Shown: positions 50,989 through 59,505 of the stretch, in pieces | Numbering within the stretch: the stretch's first letter is position 1 | Layout of the letters: each line of letters begins with the position of its first letter | From: Granulicella sp. S156 | Lineage (GTDB): Bacteria; Acidobacteriota; Terriglobia; Terriglobales; Acidobacteriaceae | Assembly: GCF_009766105.1 (NCBI RefSeq) | Contig: NZ_LMUH01000026.1 | Location: 123,860 to 187,859 of the forward strand | DNA: 64,000 bases | Reading direction: 5' to 3' | The notes under the pieces: generated by a model | Seen by the model: the letters and a program-made list of their open reading frames with translations, nothing else | Told to the model about the DNA's origin: nothing | Databases searched by the model: none | Position numbers and translations under genes: made by a program

Positions 50989-51564
50989 TTAGGCGTAAAC
51001 CAGGCGGCGGCCCAGGATCTCTTCGCGAAGTCTGTCGAGTGAGCGCAGCATAAACGTCAGCCCGTTCTCGTCCTGATACATGTCTTCCGCAACCTTGGCG
51101 TGAACGCCACCGACGACGACTTCTGGTCCCATCACGAGGTGCGCCTGCATGGAGATCAGTGTCTCCCGCAGCTGGTACTGGGCCCGGACGCCGCCTGTGA
51201 ACGCCTTGGACGAACTGATGATCGAAACGGGCTTGTTCTTGAAACATGATTCGAAGACCGGACGCGAGGCCCAGTCAAGTGCATTCTTCAGAACGCCAGG
51301 CACGCCGTGGTTGTATTCAGGCGTTGTGATCAGGACTCCTTCGCTCTCCGCAATGATCTTCTTGAACGCTGCAACTGAGGGGATCTCAGGGGTCCGATCA
51401 AGGTCCTCGTTATAGAGGGGAATGTCTTCCAGCGTCACGACTTGAATGTCGATTGCAGGCGCGGCCTTTTCAGCAAGTATCTTCAGCAGCGACGTGCTGA
51501 AAGACGTTTTGCGGAGGCTTCCCGAAATACCGACTACTCGAACTGTTTCTCCCGTGCGGTTCAT
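50989..51564 (-). CDS. NAD(P)H-dependent FMN reductase (flavodoxin-like)
   Basis: 191 residues after GAGGAGAACAAC. Flavodoxin-fold motifs: VVGISGSLRKTSFS (FMN phosphate loop), ITTPEYNHGVPGVLKNALDW (flavin-binding PEYN motif) and VSIISSSKAFTGG. These enzymes reduce FMN, quinones, azo compounds or chromate. It heads an operon with an aromatic-uptake-type channel and a XapX protein, and a LysR regulator is divergent, so induction by an aromatic or quinone is plausible. Confidence 0.92.
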   Translation of the reverse strand: MNRTGETVRVVGISGSLRKTSFSTSLLKILAEKAAPAIDIQVVTLEDIPLYNEDLDRTPEIPSVAAFKKIIAESEGVLITTPEYNHGVPGVLKNALDWASRPVFESCFKNKPVSIISSSKAFTGGVRAQYQLRETLISMQAHLVMGPEVVVGGVHAKVAEDMYQDENGLTFMLRSLDRLREEILGRRLVYA

Positions 51565-51692
51565 GTTGTTCTCCTCGTCTGCGGCTGTGTCAAGCGCTCA
51601 CATTCACGAGGCTAGGCGCATCTTATTCATGTGTCCAACAAAAGGTTCGCATAATATATATCTCTAATGATGATGAATAGAGGAGTGACCCT

Positions 51693-52619
51693 ATGGAGAT
51701 ACGACACCTGCAGAACTTCATCGCATTGGCGGAGGAGGGTAAGTTTACGACCGCCGCGCAACGCATGAACATCGTTCAATCGGGGCTGTCCGTGTCCATC
51801 AAAGAGCTCGAACAGGAGCTCGGAAGCCAACTGGTTACGCGGACGACTCGCAAAGTCTCATTGACTGCGGCTGGAGAGCTTTTCCTGGAGCATGCGCGCG
51901 GTTGTCTCGCGTTGCTGAACGATGGGGTTCAGGCGGTCCGGTCTCAGGATGGCGTCGTCAGAGGCCGTCTGCATCTCGGCATTCTGCAAAGCCTGACACC
52001 GTACGTGCAACTCGCGACCTTGCTGCAACGGTTCCACTCGTCGTACCCGGAGATCGAGTTTGCAGTTCGCGCTCTTTCTACAGAAGCAGTTCCTGCCCTG
52101 GTGCGTTCGGGGTATGTCGATCTGAGCTTTCAGGCAATCCTTGGCAAAGAGCAATGGCCTGGTGTTCAGGTCATCCCCTACGCACAAGACTCACTCGTTG
52201 CGATTTGTTCGAGCAAGCATGCGTTGGCAAGGAGCAGCAGTGTGCGACTCGAAATGCTCAGCCATGAGAGCTTTGTGGACCTCATGCCGGAGAGGGCTCT
52301 GCGGAAGCTGGTGGATCAGGTCTTCACCCAGCACCATTTGCTGAGAACGAGCGTATATGAGGTGAGCGATATTGAGACGCAACTCTATTTCGTGGCTCAT
52401 GGTCTTGGCGTCGCAATCGTGCCGTCAGCCCTGGCTCGTTCCTCCGCCGAGTCCCATCAGCTTCATACGTTGCGGATTCTGAGTCAGGCTCCAAAGCTTC
52501 CCAAATGGCGAATCGCCATTCTGATACGGCCGAAGCGGACCGACATTCCTGGGAAGACGACGGTTGAACTCTTTCTGGAAACACTTGCCGAACTTTCACG
52601 GATGCCGAAGTCCACTTAA
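51693..52619 (+). CDS. LysR family transcriptional regulator
   Basis: 308 residues after AGGAGTGACCCT. The N-terminal HTH (IRHLQNFIALAEEGKFTTAA, QRMNIVQSGLSVSIKELEQE) is LysR type. The effector domain includes LHLGILQSLTPYVQLATLLQ and ATLxFVAHGLGVAIVPSAL-like segments. It is divergent from the FMN reductase operon; TATTCAT and ATGAATA in the 128-bp gap (51624 and 51673) could be part of the LysR site. It probably activates the operon. Confidence 0.93.
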   Translation: MEIRHLQNFIALAEEGKFTTAAQRMNIVQSGLSVSIKELEQELGSQLVTRTTRKVSLTAAGELFLEHARGCLALLNDGVQAVRSQDGVVRGRLHLGILQSLTPYVQLATLLQRFHSSYPEIEFAVRALSTEAVPALVRSGYVDLSFQAILGKEQWPGVQVIPYAQDSLVAICSSKHALARSSSVRLEMLSHESFVDLMPERALRKLVDQVFTQHHLLRTSVYEVSDIETQLYFVAHGLGVAIVPSALARSSAESHQLHTLRILSQAPKLPKWRIAILIRPKRTDIPGKTTVELFLETLAELSRMPKST

Positions 52620-52629
52620 GGCGGTCGGA

Positions 52630-52650
52630 GCCCTCCTGTTTACGGAGGGC
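52630..52650. terminator. Terminator between LysR and NIPSNAP genes
   Basis: GCCCTCC and GGAGGGC with a 7-nt loop, followed on the plus strand by ACTTTTC. Lies between convergent genes. Confidence 0.75.
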
Positions 52651-52675
52651 ACTTTTCTCGTTTCCTGGAATCGCA

Positions 52676-53488
52676 CTAAACTTGCGAACAGGGAAGCGGA
52701 CGCAGCACGAGGCTTGTGATATTTGATACCGTTGGCGGGTCTAGCTGAAACCTTGGATCAGCCGAGAGCTTCTTCCAATCTGGATCGGCGGAAAACTTCT
52801 CCCAATCTGCCTCAAGCGAGTTCATATCAGGAAAGCTAAGCATATAGGTAAGATTCGGCAGATTCGGTCCGACCAGTGTATCGGCGTAGAAGACTCCCGT
52901 AGCGCCGGCTTTCGCGAAAATACCGAACTCGCCGTTATGAAACATCTCCACCTTCCGAACGTGATCCATGTTTGTCGGTGACTGATATTGACGAAGGTGA
53001 TAGATGCGCTTTCCCTTGGCTGCGGCGGAGGCCGGCGGAGTGACCTTCGGATATCCCGGGAACGCCCGCAACAGGGAACTCTCTATGCGAATGTAGGGTG
53101 GCGTGGCCGCAGGAGCATCCCAGAACGGCGCAGCTGACTTCATAAAGACATCGTCCTTCGCCAACTCAAGGTCGGCTGTCACTAAAGTTTCCAGCTTCGA
53201 ACTTGGCATCAGCAGATAATAGGACGGGCTGTCCGGTCCGAAGTAAACAGAGAATGCACCCACTGGTCCAATGCCGAGTCGGTTCAATGCCGGAATGAGA
53301 GCATCCGCAAAAAAATCATTGGTGAGCTTTACGCCCGGTCCACTTGCCAGATGGTACCGCCGCAAATCCATGTATTCGGGCGCAGAGTTGTCCGCAGTAG
53401 AGCCTGTCTGAGAAAGTAAATCACCAGCAGTAGCAAACGTGAGGGCTGAAGCAGCGAGGGAGCTAGATAGAAAATTGCGACGATCCAA
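52676..53488 (-). CDS. Tat-exported NIPSNAP family protein
   Basis: 270 residues after AAGGAGACTCC. Starts MDRRNFLSSSLAASALTFAT, a twin-arginine signal. Two ferredoxin-like NIPSNAP domains follow: YMDLRRYHLASGPGVKLTN and IYHLRQYQSPTNMDHVRKVE, MFHNGEFGIFAKAGATGVFY, LTYMLSFPDMNSLEADWEKF. The biochemical role of NIPSNAP proteins is poorly known. It is divergent from the TetR gene at 53783, with the 21-bp operator 119 bp upstream, shared with the cupin/AKR unit. Confidence 0.9.
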   Translation of the reverse strand: MDRRNFLSSSLAASALTFATAGDLLSQTGSTADNSAPEYMDLRRYHLASGPGVKLTNDFFADALIPALNRLGIGPVGAFSVYFGPDSPSYYLLMPSSKLETLVTADLELAKDDVFMKSAAPFWDAPAATPPYIRIESSLLRAFPGYPKVTPPASAAAKGKRIYHLRQYQSPTNMDHVRKVEMFHNGEFGIFAKAGATGVFYADTLVGPNLPNLTYMLSFPDMNSLEADWEKFSADPDWKKLSADPRFQLDPPTVSNITSLVLRPLPCSQV

Positions 53489-53606
53489 TGGAGTCTCCTT
53501 GGGATTAGATAGCTTAGTCCAAACACTTTCGGGATTACCACTTAGCGGTTCCGGTCACAATGGCGGTATTGCATTCTCCGTATACTTCGCTATTTTCTGC
53601 GAGGTG

Positions 53607-53627
53607 TGTACTGTACTGTACGTTACA
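53607..53627 (-). promoter_or_regulatory. TetR-type operator upstream of the NIPSNAP gene
   Basis: A 21-bp palindrome, half-site TGTAnnGTAC mirrored about one base; matches 49354-49374 with two differences. Located between the NIPSNAP gene and the TetR gene. Confidence 0.8.
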
Positions 53628-53782
53628 CTATAAACGCAGGGTCCGGCCACTCGATAGGGACTCGAAAGCCAGAGTGGCCGGACGCCATCGGTCACATAAG
53701 ATACTGCTACTAGAGGATTCAAGCTGGAGATAGACTTGAATGCTTTTGGGATGCAGTAAGGGCTTGAGATGGGGAGAGATGG

Positions 53783-54403
53783 ATGCCTAACAAGAGGTCG
53801 CGAGGAGACGTTCGAAATAGCAAGCTTCAGAAAGTTGCGGGAGACTTGTTCCTGAAGAGCGGCTATGAAGGCGTCACCATCGACAAAATCGTCGAGCTGG
53901 CTGGCGGTTCGAAAAGTACGGTTTACAGCGAATTCGGTGGGAAGTGCGGGCTTTTCATCAGCAGTATCGAGAACCTGTGCCGAGAGGCAAATGAACCGCT
54001 CACGAAGATTGACTACTCCGGATTGAACCTTGAAGCGAGTTTGAAGAAACTCTCGTTTCAGATCCTGAAGCTCATCACCGCGAAAAAGTCCGTGGAGCTT
54101 CATCGTCTCGCCATCGGCGAGGCCGTGAACTGTCCGGAAGTAGGGGAGGCATGGTACACACACGGTCCTGCAAGAACGGCCTCCTTCATACGATCGTTGC
54201 TGGAAAGTCATAAGGACGAGTTGCGAAAGACCTCGATTCCAATCGAACGGATGGCGGTAATGCTTCACGACTCATTAACAGGGGACGTGCTCTACCGTCT
54301 GTTGGCAGGGGTTGGTAAGCACGCAAACGATGCCGAGCTCGAGCGCTTAGCTTGCGCTGCCGTCGATGTCATTCTCGGGAGCGGTAGCGTTGAGGCCGCA
54401 TGA
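53783..54403 (+). CDS. TetR/AcrR family transcriptional regulator
   Basis: 206 residues after GGGGAGAG. HTH: KVAGDLFLKSGYEGVTIDKI, VELAGGSKSTVYSEFGGKCG, with YSEFGGK in the usual YxHFxxK position. The C-terminal domain is of the TetR_C_7/AefR-like type (LHRLAIGEAVNCPEVGEAWY). The adjacent operator (53607) recurs before the cupin/AKR genes at 49354, so this protein likely governs both promoters plus perhaps its own. Confidence 0.92.
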   Translation: MPNKRSRGDVRNSKLQKVAGDLFLKSGYEGVTIDKIVELAGGSKSTVYSEFGGKCGLFISSIENLCREANEPLTKIDYSGLNLEASLKKLSFQILKLITAKKSVELHRLAIGEAVNCPEVGEAWYTHGPARTASFIRSLLESHKDELRKTSIPIERMAVMLHDSLTGDVLYRLLAGVGKHANDAELERLACAAVDVILGSGSVEAA

Positions 54404-54504
54404 CTCGACAGCAGTCAGCGTCACATTTACTGATGGCGCTGAAGTTAAGCAGATGGTGTCGGTAAATCTTGTAATAACTGCACTGTATTCGTTGCCGTAA
54501 CGAA

Positions 54505-54825
54505 TTAAAGAGGTTTGTAACGAGTGAGGCAGAGGATGCCGTCTTCGGGTGAGATGGTGATCCGACAGGGCTCATAGGATTCGACGCGAACGGTAGTATT
54601 TTCATGGATGTCGACCTGTGCGATGAGGTGTTCCCGTTTCTCGTTGGAGTAGATGGTGCAGCACCAAGAATCTCCTTTGTCTTGCCAAACCAGGCTCAGT
54701 TTGCGGTTGTCGTGATGGCGTTGTTCGATCAGGTCGCCGCTGCGGAGATTGCAGGCTAAACGTCCTAGAACTGCGGGATCGGCCATGCGTTGGTCGACGA
54801 TTTCTGTTAGTTCAAGGGATGTCAT
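54505..54825 (-). CDS. Hypothetical protein, 106 aa
   Basis: ATG 54825 lies five bases after GGAGGA, so it is probably translated. The product is hydrophilic with beta character (LSLVWQDKGDSWCCTIYSNE, AQVDIHENTTVRVESYEP, ITISPEDGILCLTRYKPL), no signal peptide and no known motif. It is next to the end of the nuo operon but separated by 156 bp. I do not recognise a family. Confidence 0.65.
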   Translation of the reverse strand: MTSLELTEIVDQRMADPAVLGRLACNLRSGDLIEQRHHDNRKLSLVWQDKGDSWCCTIYSNEKREHLIAQVDIHENTTVRVESYEPCRITISPEDGILCLTRYKPL

Positions 54826-54981
54826 GAGGCTCCTCCGTTGAGGCGGGAAGTGTACCAAAGCCTTGATCAGGCAGGAAAGTTTCGATGTTTCCTGCGGAAC
54901 AATCTTGAATGTATGCGATTGGCCTGGTGGCTGAAATTCGTGTTTTTGTGGAGTTGCGGTAGTGAGAAGGGGCTTTCCTGG

Positions 54982-56421
54982 TTAGTGGATCAGGAGGTTG
55001 GGAACGCAGCCGAAAAGGATGACTGACGCGGCCAGCAGGACGATTACCAACTGGGTGAAGGGTGGAGTTTTCAGAGGAGCGTCGTCATCGGGATTGGTGA
55101 CGTAGGCGCGTTTGAGGACCTGAAGGTAGTAGTAGAGGGAGACGGCGCTTCCGGCGATGGCGAGGATCGCGAGCCAGACGAGGCCGGGGGTAGAGATTAC
55201 GGCGACGAACAGGAAGAACTTGCCGAAGAATCCGGCAAGAGGTGGGATTCCGGCCAGCGAAAGCATGAAGACGAAGAGGCAGGCCGAGAGAATGGGAGCT
55301 CGTCGGCTGAGACCATTGAAGCTGGAGAGATGGTCGCTGCCGGTTTGCTGCTCAACAACGCCGACGATGGCGAAGGCACCGATAGTTGTTAGCGCGTAAG
55401 TAGTGACGTAGTAGAGGAGCGCGGAGAGGCTTTGCGGAGTGTGCGCTACGATGGCGAGAAGCATGTAGCCGGCGTGCGCGATGGCGGAGTATGCCAGCAA
55501 GCGGCGGACGCTGGTTTGGCGGATGGCTACGAGATTGCCGAGAATCATGGACGCGGCGGCGATGAGCGCGAGGGCAGGCGTCCAGCCGGTGGCGAAGTGC
55601 ATCCAGGCGGCCCCGCCGGAAGCGCCGTTGAGAGCTATCGTCATGAACTTGAAGAATATGAAGAAGCTGGCGACCTTGGAGCTGGAGGCGATGAAAGTTG
55701 CGGCTGGGATGGGCGCGGCCTGGTATACGTCGGGTGCCCAGAAGTGGAACGGAACGGCGGCCACTTTGAAGCCGAAGCCGACGAGGGTCGTGACGATGGC
55801 GATGACGACAATCGGATTGAGCGGCGCGGCGTGTATCGCGGCGGCTATCTGCGCAAAGCTGGTGGAGTTTGCGAAGCCATAGAAGAGGCTGAAACCGAAG
55901 AGCAGAAAGGCGGCGGACATGGCGCCGAACAGGAAGTATTTAAGCGCGGCTTCAGAAGAGCGCGGGTTGAGCTTGTCGAAGGCGGTGAGGATGTAGAGAG
56001 AGAGGCTGAGGAGCTCCAGGGAAAGGAAGAGAACAAGAAGATCCTCAGTTGCCACGAGGAACATCATGCCGATGGTGGCGAAGAGGATGAGAGTGACGAA
56101 TTCGCCGACGTGATCGGTGAAGGTGGAGTCGCTGGAGAGCAGCAGAATAAAGATGCTCAGGACAAGAAGGATGATCTGGACGCTGTTGATGAGCGGATTA
56201 GAGAGGAAGACTCCGTTGAGGAGATTGGCTCGTTGTGGTGCATAGACGAGATGGCAGATGGCTGCTGCGCACCCAAGAGTTGCGAGCAGGGAGGCCGCGG
56301 TGAAGCGGGTTTTTGTTGCGCTGTTGCGAAGGATGAGGAGATCGACGGCAAGGACGATCACGGAAGTGATGACGATGATGACTTCGGGGAGCGCCAGATG
56401 GAGAAGGTGGGTGTAGGTCAT
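54982..56421 (-). CDS. nuoN: NADH-quinone oxidoreductase subunit N
   Basis: 479 residues, about 14 membrane helices, antiporter-like proton-channel subunit of complex I. Family segments: LLVLFLSLELLSLSLYILTA with the conserved Glu on TM5, KYFLFGAMSAAFLLFG, KVAAVPFHFWAPDVYQAAPI, ASSSKVASFFIFFKF (Lys of the half-channel), RRLLAYSAIAHAGYMLLAIV and LAGIPPLAGFFGKFFLF. Its start overlaps the preceding nuoM stop by four bases. Last gene of the operon. Confidence 0.97.
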   Translation of the reverse strand: MTYTHLLHLALPEVIIVITSVIVLAVDLLILRNSATKTRFTAASLLATLGCAAAICHLVYAPQRANLLNGVFLSNPLINSVQIILLVLSIFILLLSSDSTFTDHVGEFVTLILFATIGMMFLVATEDLLVLFLSLELLSLSLYILTAFDKLNPRSSEAALKYFLFGAMSAAFLLFGFSLFYGFANSTSFAQIAAAIHAAPLNPIVVIAIVTTLVGFGFKVAAVPFHFWAPDVYQAAPIPAATFIASSSKVASFFIFFKFMTIALNGASGGAAWMHFATGWTPALALIAAASMILGNLVAIRQTSVRRLLAYSAIAHAGYMLLAIVAHTPQSLSALLYYVTTYALTTIGAFAIVGVVEQQTGSDHLSSFNGLSRRAPILSACLFVFMLSLAGIPPLAGFFGKFFLFVAVISTPGLVWLAILAIAGSAVSLYYYLQVLKRAYVTNPDDDAPLKTPPFTQLVIVLLAASVILFGCVPNLLIH

Positions 56422-57950
56422 TGCCAGCTCCCTCTGCGGATGCCGTCAAAGAGCGGCGAGTTGAGAGCCGGAACGATGAGCTTCAGGAGGATCTGCGGAT
56501 AGAGACCTATGGTGACGCTGGTGGCGATGAGAAGCAGGGCGCCGAGGCGTTCGGGGAGCGTGATGGGAGGGAGTGCCTCGGTGGATGAAGTGTGGTGGTC
56601 GTTCGTGACGGCCTCTCCGTGAGTGGCATCTGCGAAGAAGGCTTTTTGCATCGCGCGCCAGACGTAGACGATGCCGATGAGGATGCCCAGGCCGACGCAG
56701 AGGGCCAGTATGGGGAAGGCACGCCATGCGCCGATGAGAATCATCAGCTCCGCTACGAAGCCGCTGAAGCCAGGAAGGCCCATGCTGGCCATACCGGCGA
56801 TGACGAAGGTGATTGCCGCGAAGGGAATGGCCTTGTTGAGGTTCATCGGGCCGAGAATGTTGAGGTCGCGGGTGTGGGTGCGGTCGTAGACCATGCGTCC
56901 AACGGTGGCGAAGAGCAGGCCGGCGAGGATGCCGTGCGAAAACATCTGGATGATCGCGCCGGAGAGGCCGATCTGGTTGAGCGTCATGAGGCCCAGGAGA
57001 ATGAAGCCCATGTGGCTGACGCTGGAGTAACCGATGACGAACTTGAAGTCTTTTTGCACGAGGGCGACGGATGCGCCGTAAATGATCCCGATGATGGCAA
57101 GGATGGCGAAGACATCGCGCCAGGAGCCGAGGCCGAGGATATGGAAGCCCCATGGAGAAAGGCCGAGCGGGAAGAGTGTCATGGCCACGCGGAGGCAGCC
57201 GTAAGCGCCGAGCTTCATGACGACTCCGGCGAGAAGCATGGAAGCGGCTGTGGGTGCGGCAACGTGGCCGGTGGGCGCCCATGTGTGGAACGGCCAGAGG
57301 CCGGCGAGGATGGCGAAGCCGATAAAGACCAGCGGGAAGGCCATCAACTGAAAGTGCGGTGAGAAGTGTGCTTGCGCCAGCCGGGTGAGCGACATGGTGT
57401 GGATGCCGGAGGTGACGTAAGCGGCGATGAGTCCGATGAGGACCATCGCGGAGCCGACGAAGGAGTAGAGCGCGAGTTTCATCGCGCCGTACTCCTTGCG
57501 AGTGGAACCCCAGATGGCGATGAGGAAGTACTTGGGGATGATGACGATTTCGTAGAAGACGAAGAGGAGGAAGAGGTCGTAGCTGAGGAAGACTCCGTAG
57601 ACGGAGCCGATGAGGAGGAGATAGAAGGCGAAGAACTCTTTGGTGCGGTGCTCGATATTCCAGGAGAAGAGTATGCCGGCGATGGCGACGATGCCGGTGA
57701 GAAGAACTAGGCAGAGACTGATGCCGTCGGCGGCGAGATGGTACTCGATGCCCAGAGAGGGAATCCACGGGATGCGCGTGATGGTGAGCAACTCGCCGGT
57801 GCGGTGGTGGATGAAGGCGGTGAGGGCGACGGCGAAACCGGCGATGGCCGCGAGCAGCGCGAGGAGGCGCGCGGCTGCGGCGCTATTTTTCGGCAGCAGC
57901 AGTAAGAGGAGCGCTGCCAGAAACGAGATGTAGATCGTCCACGCGAGCAT
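56418..57950 (-). CDS. nuoM: NADH-quinone oxidoreductase subunit M (distal copy)
   Basis: 510 residues, 14-helix antiporter-like subunit. Conserved features: LLFVFYEIVIIPKYFLIAIW (TM5 Glu), LAGLWPFHTWAPTGHVAAPT, SMLLAGVVMKLGAYGCLR (Lys), KFVIGYSSVSHMGFILLGLM and GLPGFSGFVAELMILIGAW. This copy is the closer to canonical NuoM. It lies 10 bp after another NuoM-type gene and overlaps nuoN by four bases. Confidence 0.95.
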   Translation of the reverse strand: MLAWTIYISFLAALLLLLLPKNSAAAARLLALLAAIAGFAVALTAFIHHRTGELLTITRIPWIPSLGIEYHLAADGISLCLVLLTGIVAIAGILFSWNIEHRTKEFFAFYLLLIGSVYGVFLSYDLFLLFVFYEIVIIPKYFLIAIWGSTRKEYGAMKLALYSFVGSAMVLIGLIAAYVTSGIHTMSLTRLAQAHFSPHFQLMAFPLVFIGFAILAGLWPFHTWAPTGHVAAPTAASMLLAGVVMKLGAYGCLRVAMTLFPLGLSPWGFHILGLGSWRDVFAILAIIGIIYGASVALVQKDFKFVIGYSSVSHMGFILLGLMTLNQIGLSGAIIQMFSHGILAGLLFATVGRMVYDRTHTRDLNILGPMNLNKAIPFAAITFVIAGMASMGLPGFSGFVAELMILIGAWRAFPILALCVGLGILIGIVYVWRAMQKAFFADATHGEAVTNDHHTSSTEALPPITLPERLGALLLIATSVTIGLYPQILLKLIVPALNSPLFDGIRRGSWQ

Positions 57951-57960
57951 TGGTTAGCGG

Positions 57961-59505
57961 TCAGAACTTGAGTTGATTCACGAGTTGCATTGTTGTGGTG
58001 TTAAAGAATGCGATGAGAATTTGCGGATAAAGGCCAAAGGCGAACAGCAGAGCGATGGCGGGCGCCAGTGCGAGGCGCTCGCCGGTGGTGAGGTCGGCGA
58101 AGGTGGACCACTTTTCATGGAGCGGCCCCGAGAAGACTTTTTGCAGGATGCCGAGGATGAAGATCGCCGTAATCATGAGGCCGATGGCTGAGAGCGACGT
58201 GGCCCAGGTGACGAGAGGAAATGAGCCCTTGAAGATAAGGAACTCGCCGATAAAGCCATTTAGGCCGGGGAGCCCGAGCGACGAGAAGAGTGCGATGCCC
58301 ATCAGCCCAGTGAAAACGGGAGCGGCTTTGCGGAGACCGCCGAAGTCGTGAAGGCCACGCAGACCTCCGCTACGCTTTTCAAGCAGTGCGATGAACCAGA
58401 AGATGGTGGCCGCCGTGAGTCCGTGGTTGAAGCTCTGGAGCAGTGTGCCGTTGATGGCGGCATATTTTTCGGCTGTGAGCGACGCATCGCCACCGATGAA
58501 CTTTGCCGCGGCGAAGATTGCCAGCAGGCAGTAGCCGAGATGGTTGATGGAGGAGTAAGCGAAGATGCGCTTAAGGTCCGTCTGGGCGAGCGCGGAGTAC
58601 GTCGAGAGCACAATGGTGGCGACGGCCAGCCAGAGCAAAGGCGTGAGGACGAGCTGCATCTGCGGCCAGAAGATAGGGAGCAGAACGCGAAGGAAGCCGT
58701 AGATACCCATCTTCGACATGGCGCCAGTGAGGATGGCGGTGGTGCCGCTGGGGGCTTCCGAGTAAGCGGCCGGCAGCCAGGTGTGGAACGGGATGAGCGG
58801 AACTTTTACGGCGAAACCGAGGAAGGCTCCAGCAAAGAGGAGAAGCGCGAGGTGATGCGTGAGGAAGCGGTGCGTGCCGAGTGTGGAGACGACAGCGGGC
58901 ATGAGCTGATTGGCTTGGGTGAGATGCGCCAGCTCGATGAAGTCAAAGCTGTGCGTGGCGAGGAAGAGGGCAATGAAGCTGAGCAGCATGGCGATGCTGC
59001 CGACCATGGTGTAGACGAGGAACTGGGTGGCGGCGGTGGTGCGGCGCTGGCCTCCCCAGAGCTTAATGAGGAAGAAGGCGGGAATGATGCTGAGTTCCCA
59101 GAAGGTGAACCAGTGAATGAAGTTGAGTGCGGTGAATACGCCGAAGAGGCAGGATTGTAGAAGGAGAACAAGCGCGAAGTAGAGTGCGGCGCGATCTTCA
59201 ATGTGCCAAGAGGCGGCGATACCGATGGGGACGACGATGGCTGAGAGCAGAAGCATGAGAAGGCCGAGGCCATCGATGGCGAGTCGGTACTCGATGCTGA
59301 GAGCGGGAATCCAGGCGTGCCGTTCTTGAAATTGCAGCGTGGTCGACGCGTGGTCGAAGTGGAGTGCGATGACGAGAGTAAGGGCCAGGGCGGCGAGGCT
59401 GAACGTGAGCGCGAGGATGCGTGCGAGCTTGGGTTTGCGCCCGGTGAGGGCCACGAGGATGGCGCCAATAACCGGGAGCGCGGTGAGGATGGAGAGGAAG
59501 GGCAT
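57961..59505 (-). CDS. Second NuoM-type antiporter subunit
   Basis: 514 residues placed between nuoL and the canonical nuoM. Features: FIHWFTFWELSIIPAFFLIK (TM5 Glu), KVPLIPFHTWLPAAYSEAPS, TTAILTGAMSKMGIYGFLRV (Lys), KRIFAYSSINHLGYCLLAIF and GLPGLNGFIGEFLIFKGSF. All proton-pumping residues appear intact, so this is a functional subunit, not a relic. Its ATG overlaps the nuoL stop by one base. Complexes with two M subunits (2M complex I) are known from Acidobacteriota and other phyla and are proposed to pump an extra proton. Confidence 0.93.
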   Translation of the reverse strand: MPFLSILTALPVIGAILVALTGRKPKLARILALTFSLAALALTLVIALHFDHASTTLQFQERHAWIPALSIEYRLAIDGLGLLMLLLSAIVVPIGIAASWHIEDRAALYFALVLLLQSCLFGVFTALNFIHWFTFWELSIIPAFFLIKLWGGQRRTTAATQFLVYTMVGSIAMLLSFIALFLATHSFDFIELAHLTQANQLMPAVVSTLGTHRFLTHHLALLLFAGAFLGFAVKVPLIPFHTWLPAAYSEAPSGTTAILTGAMSKMGIYGFLRVLLPIFWPQMQLVLTPLLWLAVATIVLSTYSALAQTDLKRIFAYSSINHLGYCLLAIFAAAKFIGGDASLTAEKYAAINGTLLQSFNHGLTAATIFWFIALLEKRSGGLRGLHDFGGLRKAAPVFTGLMGIALFSSLGLPGLNGFIGEFLIFKGSFPLVTWATSLSAIGLMITAIFILGILQKVFSGPLHEKWSTFADLTTGERLALAPAIALLFAFGLYPQILIAFFNTTTMQLVNQLKF

